A DNA stretch of 64,000 nucleotides from assembly GCA_007449985.2 (NCBI GenBank), contig VIIQ02000133.1:1-64000 (forward strand). The letters run 5' to 3'. This document shows positions 23,101-34,431 of the stretch, in pieces. Origin of the DNA: Desmodesmus armatus (Eukaryota; Chlorophyta; Chlorophyceae; Sphaeropleales; Scenedesmaceae). Under the pieces are notes generated by a model. It was not told where the DNA came from and made no database searches. It saw only the letters and a program-made list of their open reading frames with translations. Both the position numbers and the translations under genes were made by a program. The first letter of the stretch is position 1, and each line of letters starts with the position of its first letter.

Positions 23101-25492
23101 TTGCGGCCTGCAGAAGGGTCTGAGGTCTGGCCGGACCACGCGACTGCAAGCCTTGCAGTCCTGTTTGTTGGGGGGGGGAGCAGCACAGCACAGCACAGCA
23201 CACATGGTGGCTGCGCTCCATGTGCAAGGTGCATGACAGGGTAGACAGTCGTGATGAATGTGTGGGATGCCAGTGCTGGATGTGTCATGACCGACTAGGC
23301 TGCCAAGTCCTTACGGCCTGCTGAGGGGTCTAAAGTCTGTGACCAGACCACGCAACCGCAAGCTCCTGGTTTGCTTGGGGGGGGGGGGCAAGCAGTACAG
23401 TAAGCATTGGCAGCATAGCAAGCAATGGTGAGGCACCAACCAAACATGCCAGACATGAACACAGCATGAAGGGATATAAATTTGGTACTGCCTACTGCTT
23501 TCTTTGTCGGTGTCCCTCTGTTCTACTACCCTGCACAGCCCCCGTTGCCGTGCACCCTTCTGTGTGGCAGCAGGGTGCATGGAAACGACGGCTGTGCAGG
23601 AGAGCAGAACTGAGAGGCAAAGACAAAGGAAGCATAAGACAGGTAGCCGTACTTGAAGCGGGCCTGTCATCAAACAGGGCTGCATGAGTTAGTCATGACT
23701 AACACTCAGTGTCATGGCGGCGGTGGTGGCGGTGGTGGTAAAAGTAGTGATTGCAGTGGTGGCTGACAGCATCCAAACCTGCTGTGCCTTCAACACGGCT
23801 AGCAGCTGCTCACCATCCTTCAGCCCTCACTCTAGCCCTCACTCATACCCCAACTGCCCCCCCCCCCCCCCATGCCCCCCATCCCCCCCCCCCCACACAC
23901 ACACACATCTTACAGCCGTCATCTTAGCCTTCACTCTAGCCCTCACTCTCCACCCCCCCCTCTCCCCGCGGGCGCGCTCATTATGTTGTCGGGGAAGAAG
24001 GGTTGGGGGGGGGGGGGGTTAGGGTTTTTCCTAACCCCCTAAACCCTAACCCAAACCCGCGCACTCACTATGTTGTCGGGGAAGAACACCCGTATGCCTG
24101 CTGCCTGGTCCTGGAAGGCGTTGAGGAACTGACGAAGAAAACCTGCAGCCAAACACAGCACACCAGTGATGATGAAGGGTTTAGGGTTTGGAAGTTTGGG
24201 TTAGGGTTTAGGCCAGGCACGGCCCCAGGAGTGGCCACAGAACAAGCATGGAATTAAGTCTGGAGGATACGGTAGCACACATCTGGCAAAGCCATCACAG
24301 TACAGTACCTGTGCAGTAGAATACAATACAACACATCACACCAAGTATCACACAACTTGGTCACACATACACTTGGGGGGCATTGGTCAACCAGGATGAC
24401 TCACCCATTGACCAGTTCATTTCATTCTGGCCGTCTCCGTCGCCCTGAGCGGATGTTAGGCTGGCAGAAGGGAACTCGATCTGTGGGTAGCACACAGCAG
24501 CAGTGGTTGCGATGCGCACATAGCACATAGCACACAGCACAGGCCTGGTGACTGCAACGTCTACTCTTGCCTACCCCAACGTCTACTCTTGCCTACCCCA
24601 ACGTTGCAATGCAGGTTGCTGCACAACTAACCAAACGCCCTCCCCCACCCAACCCCTCTCGAAAAAACTGACACACACACCCACTCAACCCAGTATCGTA
24701 AGCCCTGCTATTGCTGTGTGGCAAATGTGAACCCCCCCCCCCCCCCCCCCCCCCCCCGGGCCCACGTCCCCAGCGTAGCCAGCCAGCCAAGGAACAAGTG
24801 ACACCCCCCCCCCCCCCCCCCCCCCCCACCTCCAGGAGTTTGTGTCCATCTGCCAGTGCTGCCTTGGTGGCCAGCTGTGCCTGCCTGATGGCGGTGTCAT
24901 ACTCTGAAGGAAACGCCTGCAGGGCGGGGGCAGCAGCAGAGCATGAACATCACAACGACCCACCCCTCAGGCAGGCATGGGAGTTGCTCCTGCTGCTACT
25001 TTGGCTACCAGCAGCTACTTGGTAAGCTACTGGCTAGCAGCTAGGTGAGTTACTGAGAGGCCTTGTGTGCCAAAAATGAATGATGTCCGTAAGTCCAGAC
25101 TTGTCAACCAGCACGAAGGGAGTCAGGCATGGGGAGTTCAGGGTGCTGGCACAGCTAGAAGAGGGTGTCTGTGAGGAGGGCTGGAGGCCTTTGGTAGTGT
25201 GCTGCATGGAAACTGCTGTTGAGCATGAAGTGTACTGCTACCAGGTTCATGTTCAGTGAGTCGGTCTGTTGAGTTGAGCATAACCACGATGGGAGTGCAG
25301 GTAGGTGCAGGTAGTAGTACTAGCCTAGTAGGGGCCAGGGTGCCATCCCTCCCTGTCAACAGTACTCACCGCTAGTTGCAAAGAGTCCGCCTGGCGAGCT
25401 GCAGCTTTCAAAACAACCTGCTGGCGTCGTCCGTGCCCACTGCCTCGCAACTGCACAGCTTGCTTGCTGTTCAGCATCTGCAGGGAAGCCAT
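20149..25492 (-). CDS. Chloroplast DUF1995 protein, LPA3-like
   Basis: Eight exons on the minus strand: 25370-25492, 24830-24916, 24405-24480, 24069-24142, 22414-22614, 21953-21978, 20957-21165, 20149-20291. They sum to 939 bp (312 residues), all phases closing. Exon 1 (MASLQMLNSKQAVQLRGSGH, then basic) looks like a chloroplast transit peptide. The rest follows the DUF1995 family: AIRQAQLATKAALADGHKLL, AGIRVFFPDNI, FQYGYLTKQSAAWAMLGVNF, VAYPSFNPR, GRPLIIFNGELDRLRGGYYP, VECAYFIHNFKGSRP and ALFRAYPGPWQVLRR. Arabidopsis LOW PSII ACCUMULATION 3, a photosystem II assembly factor, is in this family. A role in PSII assembly is therefore possible, but the family has several members of unknown function. 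Introns contain many exon-edge copies. Confidence 0.88.
20260..20432 (-). repeat. Duplicated acceptor edge of DUF1995 exon 8
   Basis: The exon start and acceptor (GGTAGGCACGGAACAGCGCA then CCTGCGGGGC on plus, ending 20299) recur at 20403-20432. The copies are separated by a GAGTGACT-type simple repeat. Confidence 0.85.
20655..21006 (-). repeat. Three copies of the 3' end of DUF1995 exon 7
   Basis: The exon end encoding VECAYFIHNFKGSRP with its donor (20955-21006) recurs at 20768-20824 (near-identical) and 20655-20705 (diverged). C runs on the plus strand, G runs in sense, lie between copies. Confidence 0.9.
21074..21436 (-). repeat. Two copies of the 5' end of DUF1995 exon 7
   Basis: The exon start encoding LSATRELYNNAAGPTGRPLI (21074-21166) recurs with its acceptor at about 21336-21436, reading LYDNAAGPTGRPLIIFNGEL. 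The upstream copy is very similar and could be spliced. Confidence 0.9.
22500..23370 (-). repeat. Four copies of the 5' end of DUF1995 exon 5
   Basis: The exon start encoding VARSGQTSDPSAGRKELSAQ (real copy 22500-22614) recurs at 22738-22850, 23094-23150 and 23307-23370, decaying with distance. Each has a C-rich sense tract (G run on plus) next to it. Confidence 0.9.
23978..24090 (-). repeat. Two copies of the 3' end of DUF1995 exon 4
   Basis: The exon end encoding VFFPDN with its donor (plus strand TATGTTGTCGGGGAAGAA at 24069-24087) recurs at about 23983-24001. Confidence 0.75.
24020..24212. repeat. Telomere-like TTAGGG/TTTAGGG motifs in an intron
   Basis: Clusters of GGTTAGGGTTTTT, CCTAAACCCTAACCCAAACCC (24020-24058) and GGGTTTAGGGTTTGG / GGGTTAGGGTTTAGG (24175-24212) lie on either side of exon 4. 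They resemble plant-type telomere units or telo-box motifs but are short and interrupted. Confidence 0.5.
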
Positions 25493-25845
25493 GGTGGGGC
25501 CCAGACTTTGTCAAGCACGATGCTTGGCGTTATTATTGTAGCAAGGCACTTTCACGGTGATTCAGCACGTGTTGAGAGCCTAGGACGCAGGATCTCTCGG
25601 TCAACTTTGAACGATCGTGTTCAACCGTATTCAAGACACAACAGACCTTCGGCCAATTTGGCAGGTACGAGGCTGCTACTGTCGCTTGTGTAACAAAAGA
25701 CACAATGTGTGTCACATGCTTAAGACCATTGGCATCTCTGGTTGTTTGTGTGTGTGGGGGGGGGGGTGGGGGGGTGGCAGGGGGGACGCAGCAAATGGGT
25801 CAGGTCAGGTCCCGCCTATTGTCCTGTCCTGGTTGCTGTGTGATG
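25493..25845. other. Upstream region of the DUF1995 gene
   Basis: Promoter side of the minus-strand gene up to the left inverted arm. A G run lies at about 25755-25775. No gene is supported. Confidence 0.4.
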
Positions 25846-26762
25846 CAGGACACCCTACACAAGCAAGCATATGCTAGTCCAACATCCCACCACCAGCCTC
25901 CTCAGGGCCTGAACACTCACTTCCCCTGGGCGCCCCCCACGCCTTGCAACCGCTGATGGCACTTTGGCACACACGCCCTGCCTGGTGCCAGCACCAGCTG
26001 ATAACGTCCGCTTGGCCAAGCCATGCAGCAACCACAGCCCCTGTGAGCACCCATAGCAGAGCAGCAGTCCGGTGGTGAGAGTTGCCGCTTGCTGCAAGCG
26101 TTGTCAGCTGCACCCTCCAAGAGTGCTTGAATGTGGCGCTGCAGCCGCTGCGGGGCCTGCTGACGTTGTGAGGCTGTCTATGAGCCTTGAGCAGCAGCAG
26201 TACCCCTTCTTCTACTTCAGCAGCAGTACCTGCCAATGCACCACGTGCAGCACCAGCAAAACAACTCTCACCAACCGGAATCGAACCAGTGACCTAGAGA
26301 TGTCTGCTGGGCTGGTGAGGCCCATGTACGCTACAGTCTCCCGCTCTACCAGCTGAGCTATGGTGAGTTAATTGACGATGCAGTTGCAACCGGCGGATAT
26401 GAAGCTCCACACGCATTTTTTCAGCCCTCCTCGGGCCGGCTCCAGGAAGGCCCGAAATGGCAGTAGCAAGGCGCTGATGCACTTTCTATACCACTCCAGT
26501 GTATGTGGAGTGGTTCCTGGCCCAAGGTTGCCTGTCAATGCAACACACCTTCCTGGAACAGGTCACCCCTGCCGTCCATATCGCACAAGGGGTTGTTCCT
26601 AGACCTCCTAAACATGCAACGCACTTCAAACATAAGAAATCATGTCTCTAAGGTGGGGGGCAGTGGCTGGAATCCCCGTCAACACATTTTTGATGTTGGC
26701 GGTTGACCACATGTGGCCATTGTACGGTACAATTTGGCTGTTGTGGCCGAGCTGCAGCAACA
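25846..26762 (-). repeat. Left arm of a large inverted repeat carrying tRNA-Tyr
   Basis: This segment is the reverse complement of 34556-35814. Both begin at GCAGGACACCCTACACAAGC (outer end) and pass through a tRNA-Tyr gene. Both reach a TGTAC.GTACA palindrome and then TTTGGCTGTTGTGGCCGAGC (inner end). The right arm has about 200 bp extra next to the palindrome, an 80-bp retroposon insertion, and a small expansion near 35690-35770. A related direct copy lies at 39652-40270. Confidence 0.9.
26267..26367 (-). tRNA. tRNA-Tyr(GUA) with intron
   Basis: The cloverleaf folds fully. The acceptor CTCACCA pairs with TGGTGAG. The D arm is GCTCAGCTGGTAGAGC, the anticodon stem GGAGA/TCTCT with anticodon GTA, and the T arm ACTGGTTCGATTCCGGT. 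A 29-nt intron (26302-26330) follows position 37, as is usual for eukaryotic tRNA-Tyr. Internal A and B boxes are intact. Confidence 0.93.
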
Positions 26763-26789
26763 ACCTCCAGCTTGTTCTGCTGGTAATGA

Positions 26790-26890
26790 TGATGATTTGT
26801 GTTGTAACAAAAATCATCATCATCATCATCATTATAACACAAATCATCATCATCATCATCATCATTAATGCCATAAGCTGCCAACCAGTG
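26790..26890. repeat. Degenerate (ATC)n-tailed retroposon remnants
   Basis: Two facing ATC/GAT microsatellite runs each abut TTTGTGTT-TAAC or TAACACAAATC. A piece of the retroposon body (CCATAAGCTGCCAACCAGTG) follows. Confidence 0.6.
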
Positions 26891-27027
26891 GCCGCATCTT
26901 TCCATGCTCGATGCCTTGCACATGCTTGCATGTCAGTTACCTCTGTGTGTATTGCAGGTACTTGCCCCCAATGTAACACTTGCCCCCAATGTAACAAAGG
27001 TACTTGCTGAAAAAGGCAGGTCACAGG

Positions 27028-27144
27028 TGGCGCCTTGTTACTTTTGTTGGGATGATGGGTTGGTGTCCCCGGTTGCCACTGGTCGGCAGCTTATGGTCTG
27101 GATTGACAGGCCCCAATGTAACACAATCATCATCATCATCATCA
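27028..27144 (+). mobile_element. (ATC)n-tailed SINE-like retroposon
   Basis: Near-full-length copy starting TGGCGCCTTGTTACTTTTG, with core GTGTCCCCGGTTGCCACTGG and CAGCTTATGGTCTGGATTG, ending CCCCAATGTAACACA then (ATC)n. A short ACAGG lies on both sides (27023-27027, 27145-27149), a possible target-site duplication. Confidence 0.75.
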
Positions 27145-27536
27145 ACAGGCTCGTGCTGTCCAGTGTGAGCATGTACAAGTAAGAGTCTAAGAGGCTGTGC
27201 AAAATGCAAGCAAGACAAGTACAAATGAACACTGCCTCCTCAACTTCATCAGCCAAACATATTGGTGAGAGCATCACACTTCTCCCAGCTTTTTTTACTG
27301 TTTCTTATACTATGAGCTGGCCCAGCTCAGCTGGGAAAAATGATACCGTATGCTGCGATAGGCGGTGCCCCCACAGCATCGTGCAGAAGAGAAAAATGTC
27401 GGCGTTTTTGCGTGCTGTTGGCTTTGAGGGCCCGGGGCTCTCTAGTGTTTTAGATCACTGCTTGCCTGGTTACCAGGGTGGTGTCTTGCTGGTCTTGCAC
27501 CAAGGTCAATCTGCTGCTGTCAGTCAGTACTATAGT

Positions 27537-27620
27537 GGTGTCCCCGGTTGCCACTGGTCGGCAGCTTATGGTCTGGATTGACAGACCCCAATGTAACACA
27601 ATTCATCATCATCATCACTG
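27537..27620 (+). mobile_element. 5'-truncated copy of the (ATC)n-tailed retroposon
   Basis: Starts within the core at GTGTCCCCGGTTGCC and ends AATGTAACACAATT(CATCAT)n. The missing 5' part fits incomplete reverse transcription. Confidence 0.75.
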
Positions 27621-27780
27621 ATTAGTCAGTGCTGCTTCATGTGCAATCATTGCGCATTCCTGGAATGAACCTGGCCGGAAACACGTGGAAAGACAATGTT
27701 GATGAAGTTGCCCTAATGCTGCTTGCTGCCGCTGCTGCTGCACACCTGCCAACATCGCTGCCTTCCCGCCCACTGTGTTG

Positions 27781-28590
<810 letters not shown>

Positions 28591-28612
28591 AAAACTTGGC
28601 AACCTCAGCATT

Positions 28613-28741
28613 GGTGGCTGGCGCCTTGTTACTTTTGGGGGGATAATGGATTGGTGTCCCCGGTTGCCACTGGTCGGCAGCTTATGGTCTGGATTGACAG
28701 GCCCCAATGTAACAGAAATCATCATCATCATCATCATCCGA
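28613..28741 (+). mobile_element. (ATC)n-tailed SINE-like retroposon
   Basis: Full-length-looking copy with TGGCGCCTTGTTACTTTTGG, the conserved core and AATGTAACAGAA(ATC)n. It faces the preceding minus-strand copy almost head to head. Confidence 0.75.
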
Positions 28742-29511
28742 TGTACACTATGCACCAAGTCTTGGACTGCTGCTCGCTGCCCATGCACATGCAAGGCCAG
28801 AGTCTCAGAGGCTGACCATGTGCACCCCAGGTTGGAGCTGTGTTGTTCTGTGTTTTGCATAGGACTTGTAACCGTGTATGATGATACTCTCTTACAGTTC
28901 CTGTGCTGCTTACGCTGGCTTTGAGACACCCTGCCCCTTGCTTTCATGCCTTACCCTGCATACCCATGAATGATATACTTGCACCCCGTGCTGCAGCATT
29001 GCGTGCTGCAACTGTGGCCCTAAATGTGTTTCTTGAAAACCAGAACAACAGTTTTCTTTGCAAGTAATCAAAGTAAACCCTGCGTCTGAGGATCACTGCT
29101 TTACGATCAAACCTGCAAACGGCAGACATACAAATGTGTGCAAGCACAGAGTTGCTCAAAAGCTCTCTAAACACTTGCACGTACACCTGAAACATTTAAT
29201 TGGGACCTTGCGTGCATCAGCCCTTGTCCCAGCACCAACATTTGCCCCAACCTGTGCCAAGCCTACCCGCAAACACTGCGCCCAGCCCTCCCTGTCATGC
29301 GAAACACTTCAGATTCACAGAACCATTATTTCAAGTGCTAAGCGCCCGCGATCCAGCGCTGGAAAACAAAGTGCATGTTGCCGTGACTTCCAACAAACTT
29401 GTGATCGAACACCTACTTAAGCGCGGGCACGCCCTAGCTTCAGTCTCTCTCACTTCCAAGACCAAGCGACCCTTACCCCGACTACCTTTACCTTCAAAAC
29501 AAGAACACAAG
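28742..29511. other. Upstream region of the unrecognised gene
   Basis: No gene seen. The last ~80 bp before the ATG at 29512 are pyrimidine-rich and free of upstream ATG codons, fitting a 5' UTR. Confidence 0.4.
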
Positions 29512-32500
29512 ATGCCTCCCAAGGCCAAGCCCCCGGCATCCGATACCCCGGCAGGCAAGTGTGCGCTGACTGGCCACATGGTGGTAGTCAGGGGGCAACG
29601 CGTTAGCACGGTGTGCTTAAAGTACAGCCGACACCCACACGTGCACCCATCTGGGGGTCGTGTGCTGGCTGTGACCACCATGCAGCGTACACTGCTTGTC
29701 GATCACCGACACAGTCAAACCGCAGACACAGCTCAGACACGTTGCACCGCATCCAGACTAAGCATATGCGCAGTGTGAACCACAGAATCCTGGCCACGGG
29801 CCTGTTGCAAGCAATGCTGCTTAACACTTGCAACAACCTGTGCTGCCCTGCAGTTGCACCTGTCTGCCCTGTGCAACTGCATGGCCCCCTTGTATACCTG
29901 CCTGTTGCACTATGTCTGCATTTCACAGCCCAGCATCAGACCCTGTACTGGGCATGTGAACCCTCAGCCCCAAGCGTTGCTACCAGCACAAGTGCTGTGC
30001 TGTAGCACACCACTGTTCTATGCTCTACAGCTGTGCAGGCTTTGTCACGCCGTATGACGGCGTGTGCGCAGTGTGGCGTGGTCCGCCAGCTAGATACAGG
30101 CACACATATGGTTTGTGCCTGTGCTGGTCAAAGCTTGAGGTTCAGGTGTTGAGCACTGACTGCGCCGTGCATTTGAGGCAAGCAAACCCCGAGAGAGGCG
30201 AGCTCTCTCGGGTCCTATCGCGTATGTATGATGTAGTCTGTCGGGCACGCTGGTGCGTGCAGTCTACTGTAAGTCACTCCTGCTCATCCTACATGAAGGC
30301 CACCACGCCCAAGTTCACGCACAGGACTGCTAGTAGTAGTGACACTGCAGCTAGTCAGTAACAGTGCAGGCGTTCCTACCCGAGAGAGCTCCCTTGGGAT
30401 GGTTCGGCGTGGCAGAGCAGTTGTGATGGGGCACTGCCAGTGAGGGCCTGCGGCGGGAGAGGCGCTTCCGCGAGCAGTTCATCGTCACGATGGAGTTATA
30501 CATTTCCATTGTCGTCATTGGACCGACAGCGAAGGAGAGCTGTTACTGCTGGAGCAGCAGCAGCAGTAGCAGTCACTGCGGGGCCCAGCTGTGAGGGCAG
30601 CTGTGGAAGCAGGGGTCAGGCACAGCCAGGAGAGCTGTGAGTACCTTCTCAGGCCTGGATGGAAAGGAGACGGCTTGGCAATGTTGCTGTATCGTGTCAT
30701 GGAGTGTTCTGGTCGAAGCAGCAGGAACGTAGTAGGGCTGGCGTGCTGAGGTGCCCTGTGTGCCCAGTGGCTTGTGAGCAGTTGCAGCAGCTGTGAGCAC
30801 AGGGCTGGGGGGGCACTGAGGGGTTGTCTGGTACACCATGTTGTCCCTGTGCATGGGCAGTGCTTGTGTTCATGGCAGCAGGAGCGCTGCATCAGTGTGG
30901 GCACAAGACACGTTGGCACAGGTGTGGGCTTGTGCATCATGGCTGTGGGTTGGCAGCTGTTGAGGTGTTAGCTGACATGCATGGTTGCATAGGTCAGCAG
31001 GGCCAGGACAGGGTTCCAAGGTTGGGACAGCGTGGGCCAGCATCGCTGGGCTGGGGGGGCATCGAGACAGCCACCAGCACCCTGATGATTTGCAGTGGTT
31101 GGGCACTGCAAGCAGTTGTCAAGAGCAGATCGGTTGATGCCAAGTGTGGCATATGTGTGGGCCAGGCATGTCGTCCATGCAGCAGAGCAGCTGATAGTTG
31201 TTGATTGTTGATAGGCTCAGGGCCCCAGGCTCCGGTTCACAATCGGCAACAGACACCTGCAATAGTGGTGCGTGTTTGCCTGGTTTCTCGCTCCACTGAA
31301 CGCTCGTGTGTGCATGGATGGCCTCCCTTTTTGTTGAGCAGGAACACTGTGTGCATGGTGTCAACACTGCACGGTGGGTGCAGGTGTTGAGGGGGGGATG
31401 GCGTGCATCCGCCGTGAAAACCCCTCCGCCGCAACCTGACGTGACAGCTGTCACGCCGTATGACGGCGTGTGCGCAGTGTGGCGTGGTCCGCCAGCTAGA
31501 TACAGGCACACATATGGTTTGTGCCTGTGCTGGTCAAAGCTTGAGGTTCAGGTGTTGAGCACTGACTGCGCCGTGCATTTGAGGCAAGCAAACCCCGAGA
31601 GAGGCGAGCTCTCTCGGGTCCTATCGCGTATGTATGATGTAGTCTGTCGGGCACGCTGGTGCGTGCAGTCTACTGTAAGTCACTCCTGCTCATCCTACAT
31701 GAAGGCCACCACGCCCAAGTTCACGCACAGGACTGCTAGTAGTAGTGACACTGCAGCTAGTCAGTAACAGTGCAGGCGTTCCTACCATGGCGTGCATCCG
31801 CCGTGAAAACCCCTCCGCCGCAACCTGACGTGACAGCTTTGCATACTGTGCCTGCTGCAGCGCTCTCAGTAACCCAGCAGCGGTGGACAGCAGTGCGCTG
31901 TGCTACCTAGGATCATCATCCGAGATCATCAAAATCATCATCTTGCATGCAGATATAGGCGCGGACAGTGTGGCCTATTGATGTAGGGCTCTTGCAGGCG
32001 CGTGCGGACTGAGCAGCATCAGCCAGTGCTCCTGCTTGAACCTGAAGCATGTCTCTCTTACCCCCTTACTCAGCACTGTCCCCAACTTTCCACCACAGCT
32101 TTCGCTGCATGGTGAACATACCCTCAGTTCCTGTACTCAACTTCTCTGCCATGTACTGCTGTGGTTGTGTTCTTCAGGACTGCAAGAAACACCCGGCCCC
32201 GACCCAGCCCTGCTGGCCTCCCTCAAGTCCCAGTTGGTCTACGGTATGGCAGTCCCTGACTCATCTGTCATCAGTGACATCCTGACCCTGGCTGTACAGA
32301 AGAACATCTTCGACCTGGACACCCTGTCGGTTGAGTGCCCAGAGATTGTGGAGAAGATGTGCGGCAGGGAGCAGGGTGAGCACTCAACCCGGGCCCCATG
32401 CCATTCTGAACCCCCTCAGCACTCCTGGTCCCCATATGTAGCCACTGCTGTTGCCTTGTGATGCATGCTGAGACACCAGAAGCCCCAGAAACCTTGGCTA

Positions 32501-34431
32501 CTGATCACCTGGTTATCACAACTTGTGCGTGGCAGGCAGGGCCTACTTCGCCACTAGTTACTGTTGTCTATGTGACATGTCCTTGCCTTGACCAGCCGCC
32601 CCGCTCCTTGCACGACACAACGGTACTTGCCTACCCCAGACCAGCAGCACCCAGGACTGATCTGTGCCCCCTCCTGACTTGCCTTTTGGCTGCCTTGCTT
32701 TGTTATATGACCACAGATGCTGAGGAGGGCTCCTTCAAGGACGCCACTGACTCCACCTGGGGCTACCAGTCCAAGGAGCAACTCAAGTCTGCGGCCATCA
32801 GCTTCACTCAGTACGCCACCCTGGCCAAGATCACCATGGTCCACATCCTGGTCAACATTGTGTGCAACTACGTGAGGAATTCCCTCACCAGCGGCAGCCT
32901 GCCAACTGCCAAGAAGCCCATGCTGTTGCGCCTCAGCAACCTGGCCTCAACCTTCCCTGGGGTGAAATACTTCATGCCCCCACCGCCCGACGGCAAGGAC
33001 GAGTACCCACCTGACTACTCCTTTGTCGCCTGGATGGCATCCCCCCAGAGCAAGAACGACCCTCCGTCTACGCCGGCTCGTTTATGCCCATGTGCAAGCC
33101 ACACGACGATTGGAAGGTAAAGCACAGCCCTGAACCCAAGGACTGCACTGATGCGTGCTGGCTTGACTCATGCCATAGTGCTATGCCTTATGACTACAAG
33201 CCCCAACTGGTGAAGTGTTCATAACTGATGTAACCGACACCCCGGCCACTGAGCGTATCACCTTGGATACACCGTACCCTGCCTTGACATGCTCCCTGGG
33301 TACATGTACCCACCCGGGTTTGAACCCGGTACATTTTCCTGTGAACCATGCAAAACCATGCCAAACTCCCTAACACACAATGGTCATACTGACACACATG
33401 TTCTACCGTACTGCTGCCCACCGTATCTCTATGATCCCCCTGCAACGTTGCAGGCATGTGCAGAGGCCGACGGAGACAGGACAGGTGCCAAGGACTCCTC
33501 CTCTGCTGTGTGGTGCCCCATCCCCTTCGTCAGCGCCATGCTGTCAAACCCTGGCAAGGTCATGGACCTCCCCGAGGGTACCTCCAAGGTCGCTGCTGCT
33601 GCCCGCCTGTGCCAGGCCCTGCGCAAGGCCGACTGGAGTGTCAAGCGCTTCATCCTGTTGGTCCCCATGTACGCCTTTCTGCAGACCAACGTTGTGGAGC
33701 CGGCCTTCAAGTTCATCAACACTGGTGACATCAAGGCCGCCATCCGCAGCACCTACTCTTCCCTCACCGCCATTGTGGGCGTCCCCGAGCTGATTGACAC
33801 CACCACCCTGATCACCCTCTACCATGCGTTCCTGTGCAACCCCCGCGGCAGTGGCACCTATGCCCCCCTGATGCGTGCGCTGGCTGGTGCCATCGACAGG
33901 TTTGCAGGCCACCAGACCCACACCCGGGGTGACGACAACAGGCCCCGCTTCCAGGAGGTGATTGCGTCCACTACCGCACCCCTGCCCACCGGCTCCGGCC
34001 CCAAGCCCAGTGCAAGCGCCCGCTCCAGCCCACCTCCCCGTGGCCCCCCCACCTCAGCTGGCTCTTCTGCAAGGACCGTGGTGTCCCCTGGCAACCCCGG
34101 CCCCCCCAAGGCTCGGTATGTCGATGCCCTGCGCAGCCGTGTGGTGCCCTCCGCCCTGTTTGGCAACCCCGGCCCAGCTGCTGGCGCACCCGCAGCCCCC
34201 CTGCCGCCCGCTGCTGCCCCCCCGGCCACCCCTGCTGGCCACCCCCCGGCAGCACCGGCCCTGGCACCCATGGGCCTCCCCTCAGCAGCAGCAGGCTTCC
34301 AGTCCCCCGCTCCCGGGTTCCCACCCATGACGCCTGGCGGCTACCCCATGCCATACGGCTACCCCGGCTTCCCGTTCCCTGGCTTCCCATGGGCAGCCCC
34401 AGGCCCCCAGGCCCACCCTCCCCCACAGTAA
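29512..34431 (+). CDS. Unrecognised 539-residue protein with Pro/Ala/Gly-rich tail
   Basis: I do not recognise this family. Four exons fit: 29512-29554, 32178-32375, 32717-33116 and 33454-34431. Exon 1 (MPPKAKPPASDTPA) ends at a GCAAGT donor, a GC-AG intron. Phases close if one C is restored in exon 3 near 33059-33062: the frame then reads on through SVYAGSFMPMCKPHDDWK to the donor. The protein has a mostly helical, compact-looking core, with ISFTQYATLAKITMVHILVN, CPIPFVSAMLSNPGKVMDLP and RFILLVPMYAFLQTNVVEPA. From ~residue 345 it becomes low-complexity, rich in Pro, Ala and Gly, ending in YPMPYGYPGFPFPGFPW-type repeats. No signal peptide or catalytic motif is obvious. It lies between two inverted arms, and intron 1 holds the 337-bp units. 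An RNA-binding or coat-like role is only a guess. Confidence 0.65.
30044..30380 (+). repeat. 337-bp hairpin-rich unit, copy 1
   Basis: Identical to 31450-31786 by eye. It contains perfect hairpins: CACGCCGT-ATG-ACGGCGTG at the start, CCCGAGAGAG-GCGAG-CTCTCTCGGG in the middle, and GCACGC-TGGT-GCGTGC. A weaker CTAG-based stem lies near the end. An open frame runs through most of it but has no recognisable family. This copy is not flanked by a direct repeat. Confidence 0.85.
31398..31838 (+). mobile_element. 337-bp hairpin-rich unit, copy 2, with 52-bp flanking direct repeats
   Basis: The unit (31450-31786) is bracketed by identical 52-bp direct repeats at 31398-31449 and 31787-31838, both running from ATGGCGTGCATCCGCCGTG to GACGTGACAGCT. 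The repeats are not part of copy 1, so copy 2 is an insertion that duplicated its target. No poly-A or microsatellite tail is present. A retrocopy or a templated insertion during break repair both fit. Confidence 0.85.

Noticed and set aside
25846..26762. The tRNA-Tyr-bearing repeat as a tRNA-derived SINE
   Set aside because: The tRNA lies in the middle and keeps its intron and perfect fold, whereas SINE heads lie at the 5' end and decay.
29200..31767. Open frames through intron 1 of the unrecognised gene, including the 337-bp units, as protein-coding genes
   Set aside because: No similarity and no good splice boundaries, and the duplicated unit is better explained by its hairpins. Coding remains possible but unsupported.
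33313..33329. GGGTTTGAACCC-like motif resembling a tRNA B box
   Set aside because: It is a simple palindrome; no D arm, anticodon stem or acceptor pairing is found around it.
29512..34431. Calling the unrecognised gene an integrated virus gene
   Set aside because: Only a general resemblance in composition and helical core; no signature motif seen, so it is kept as unknown.
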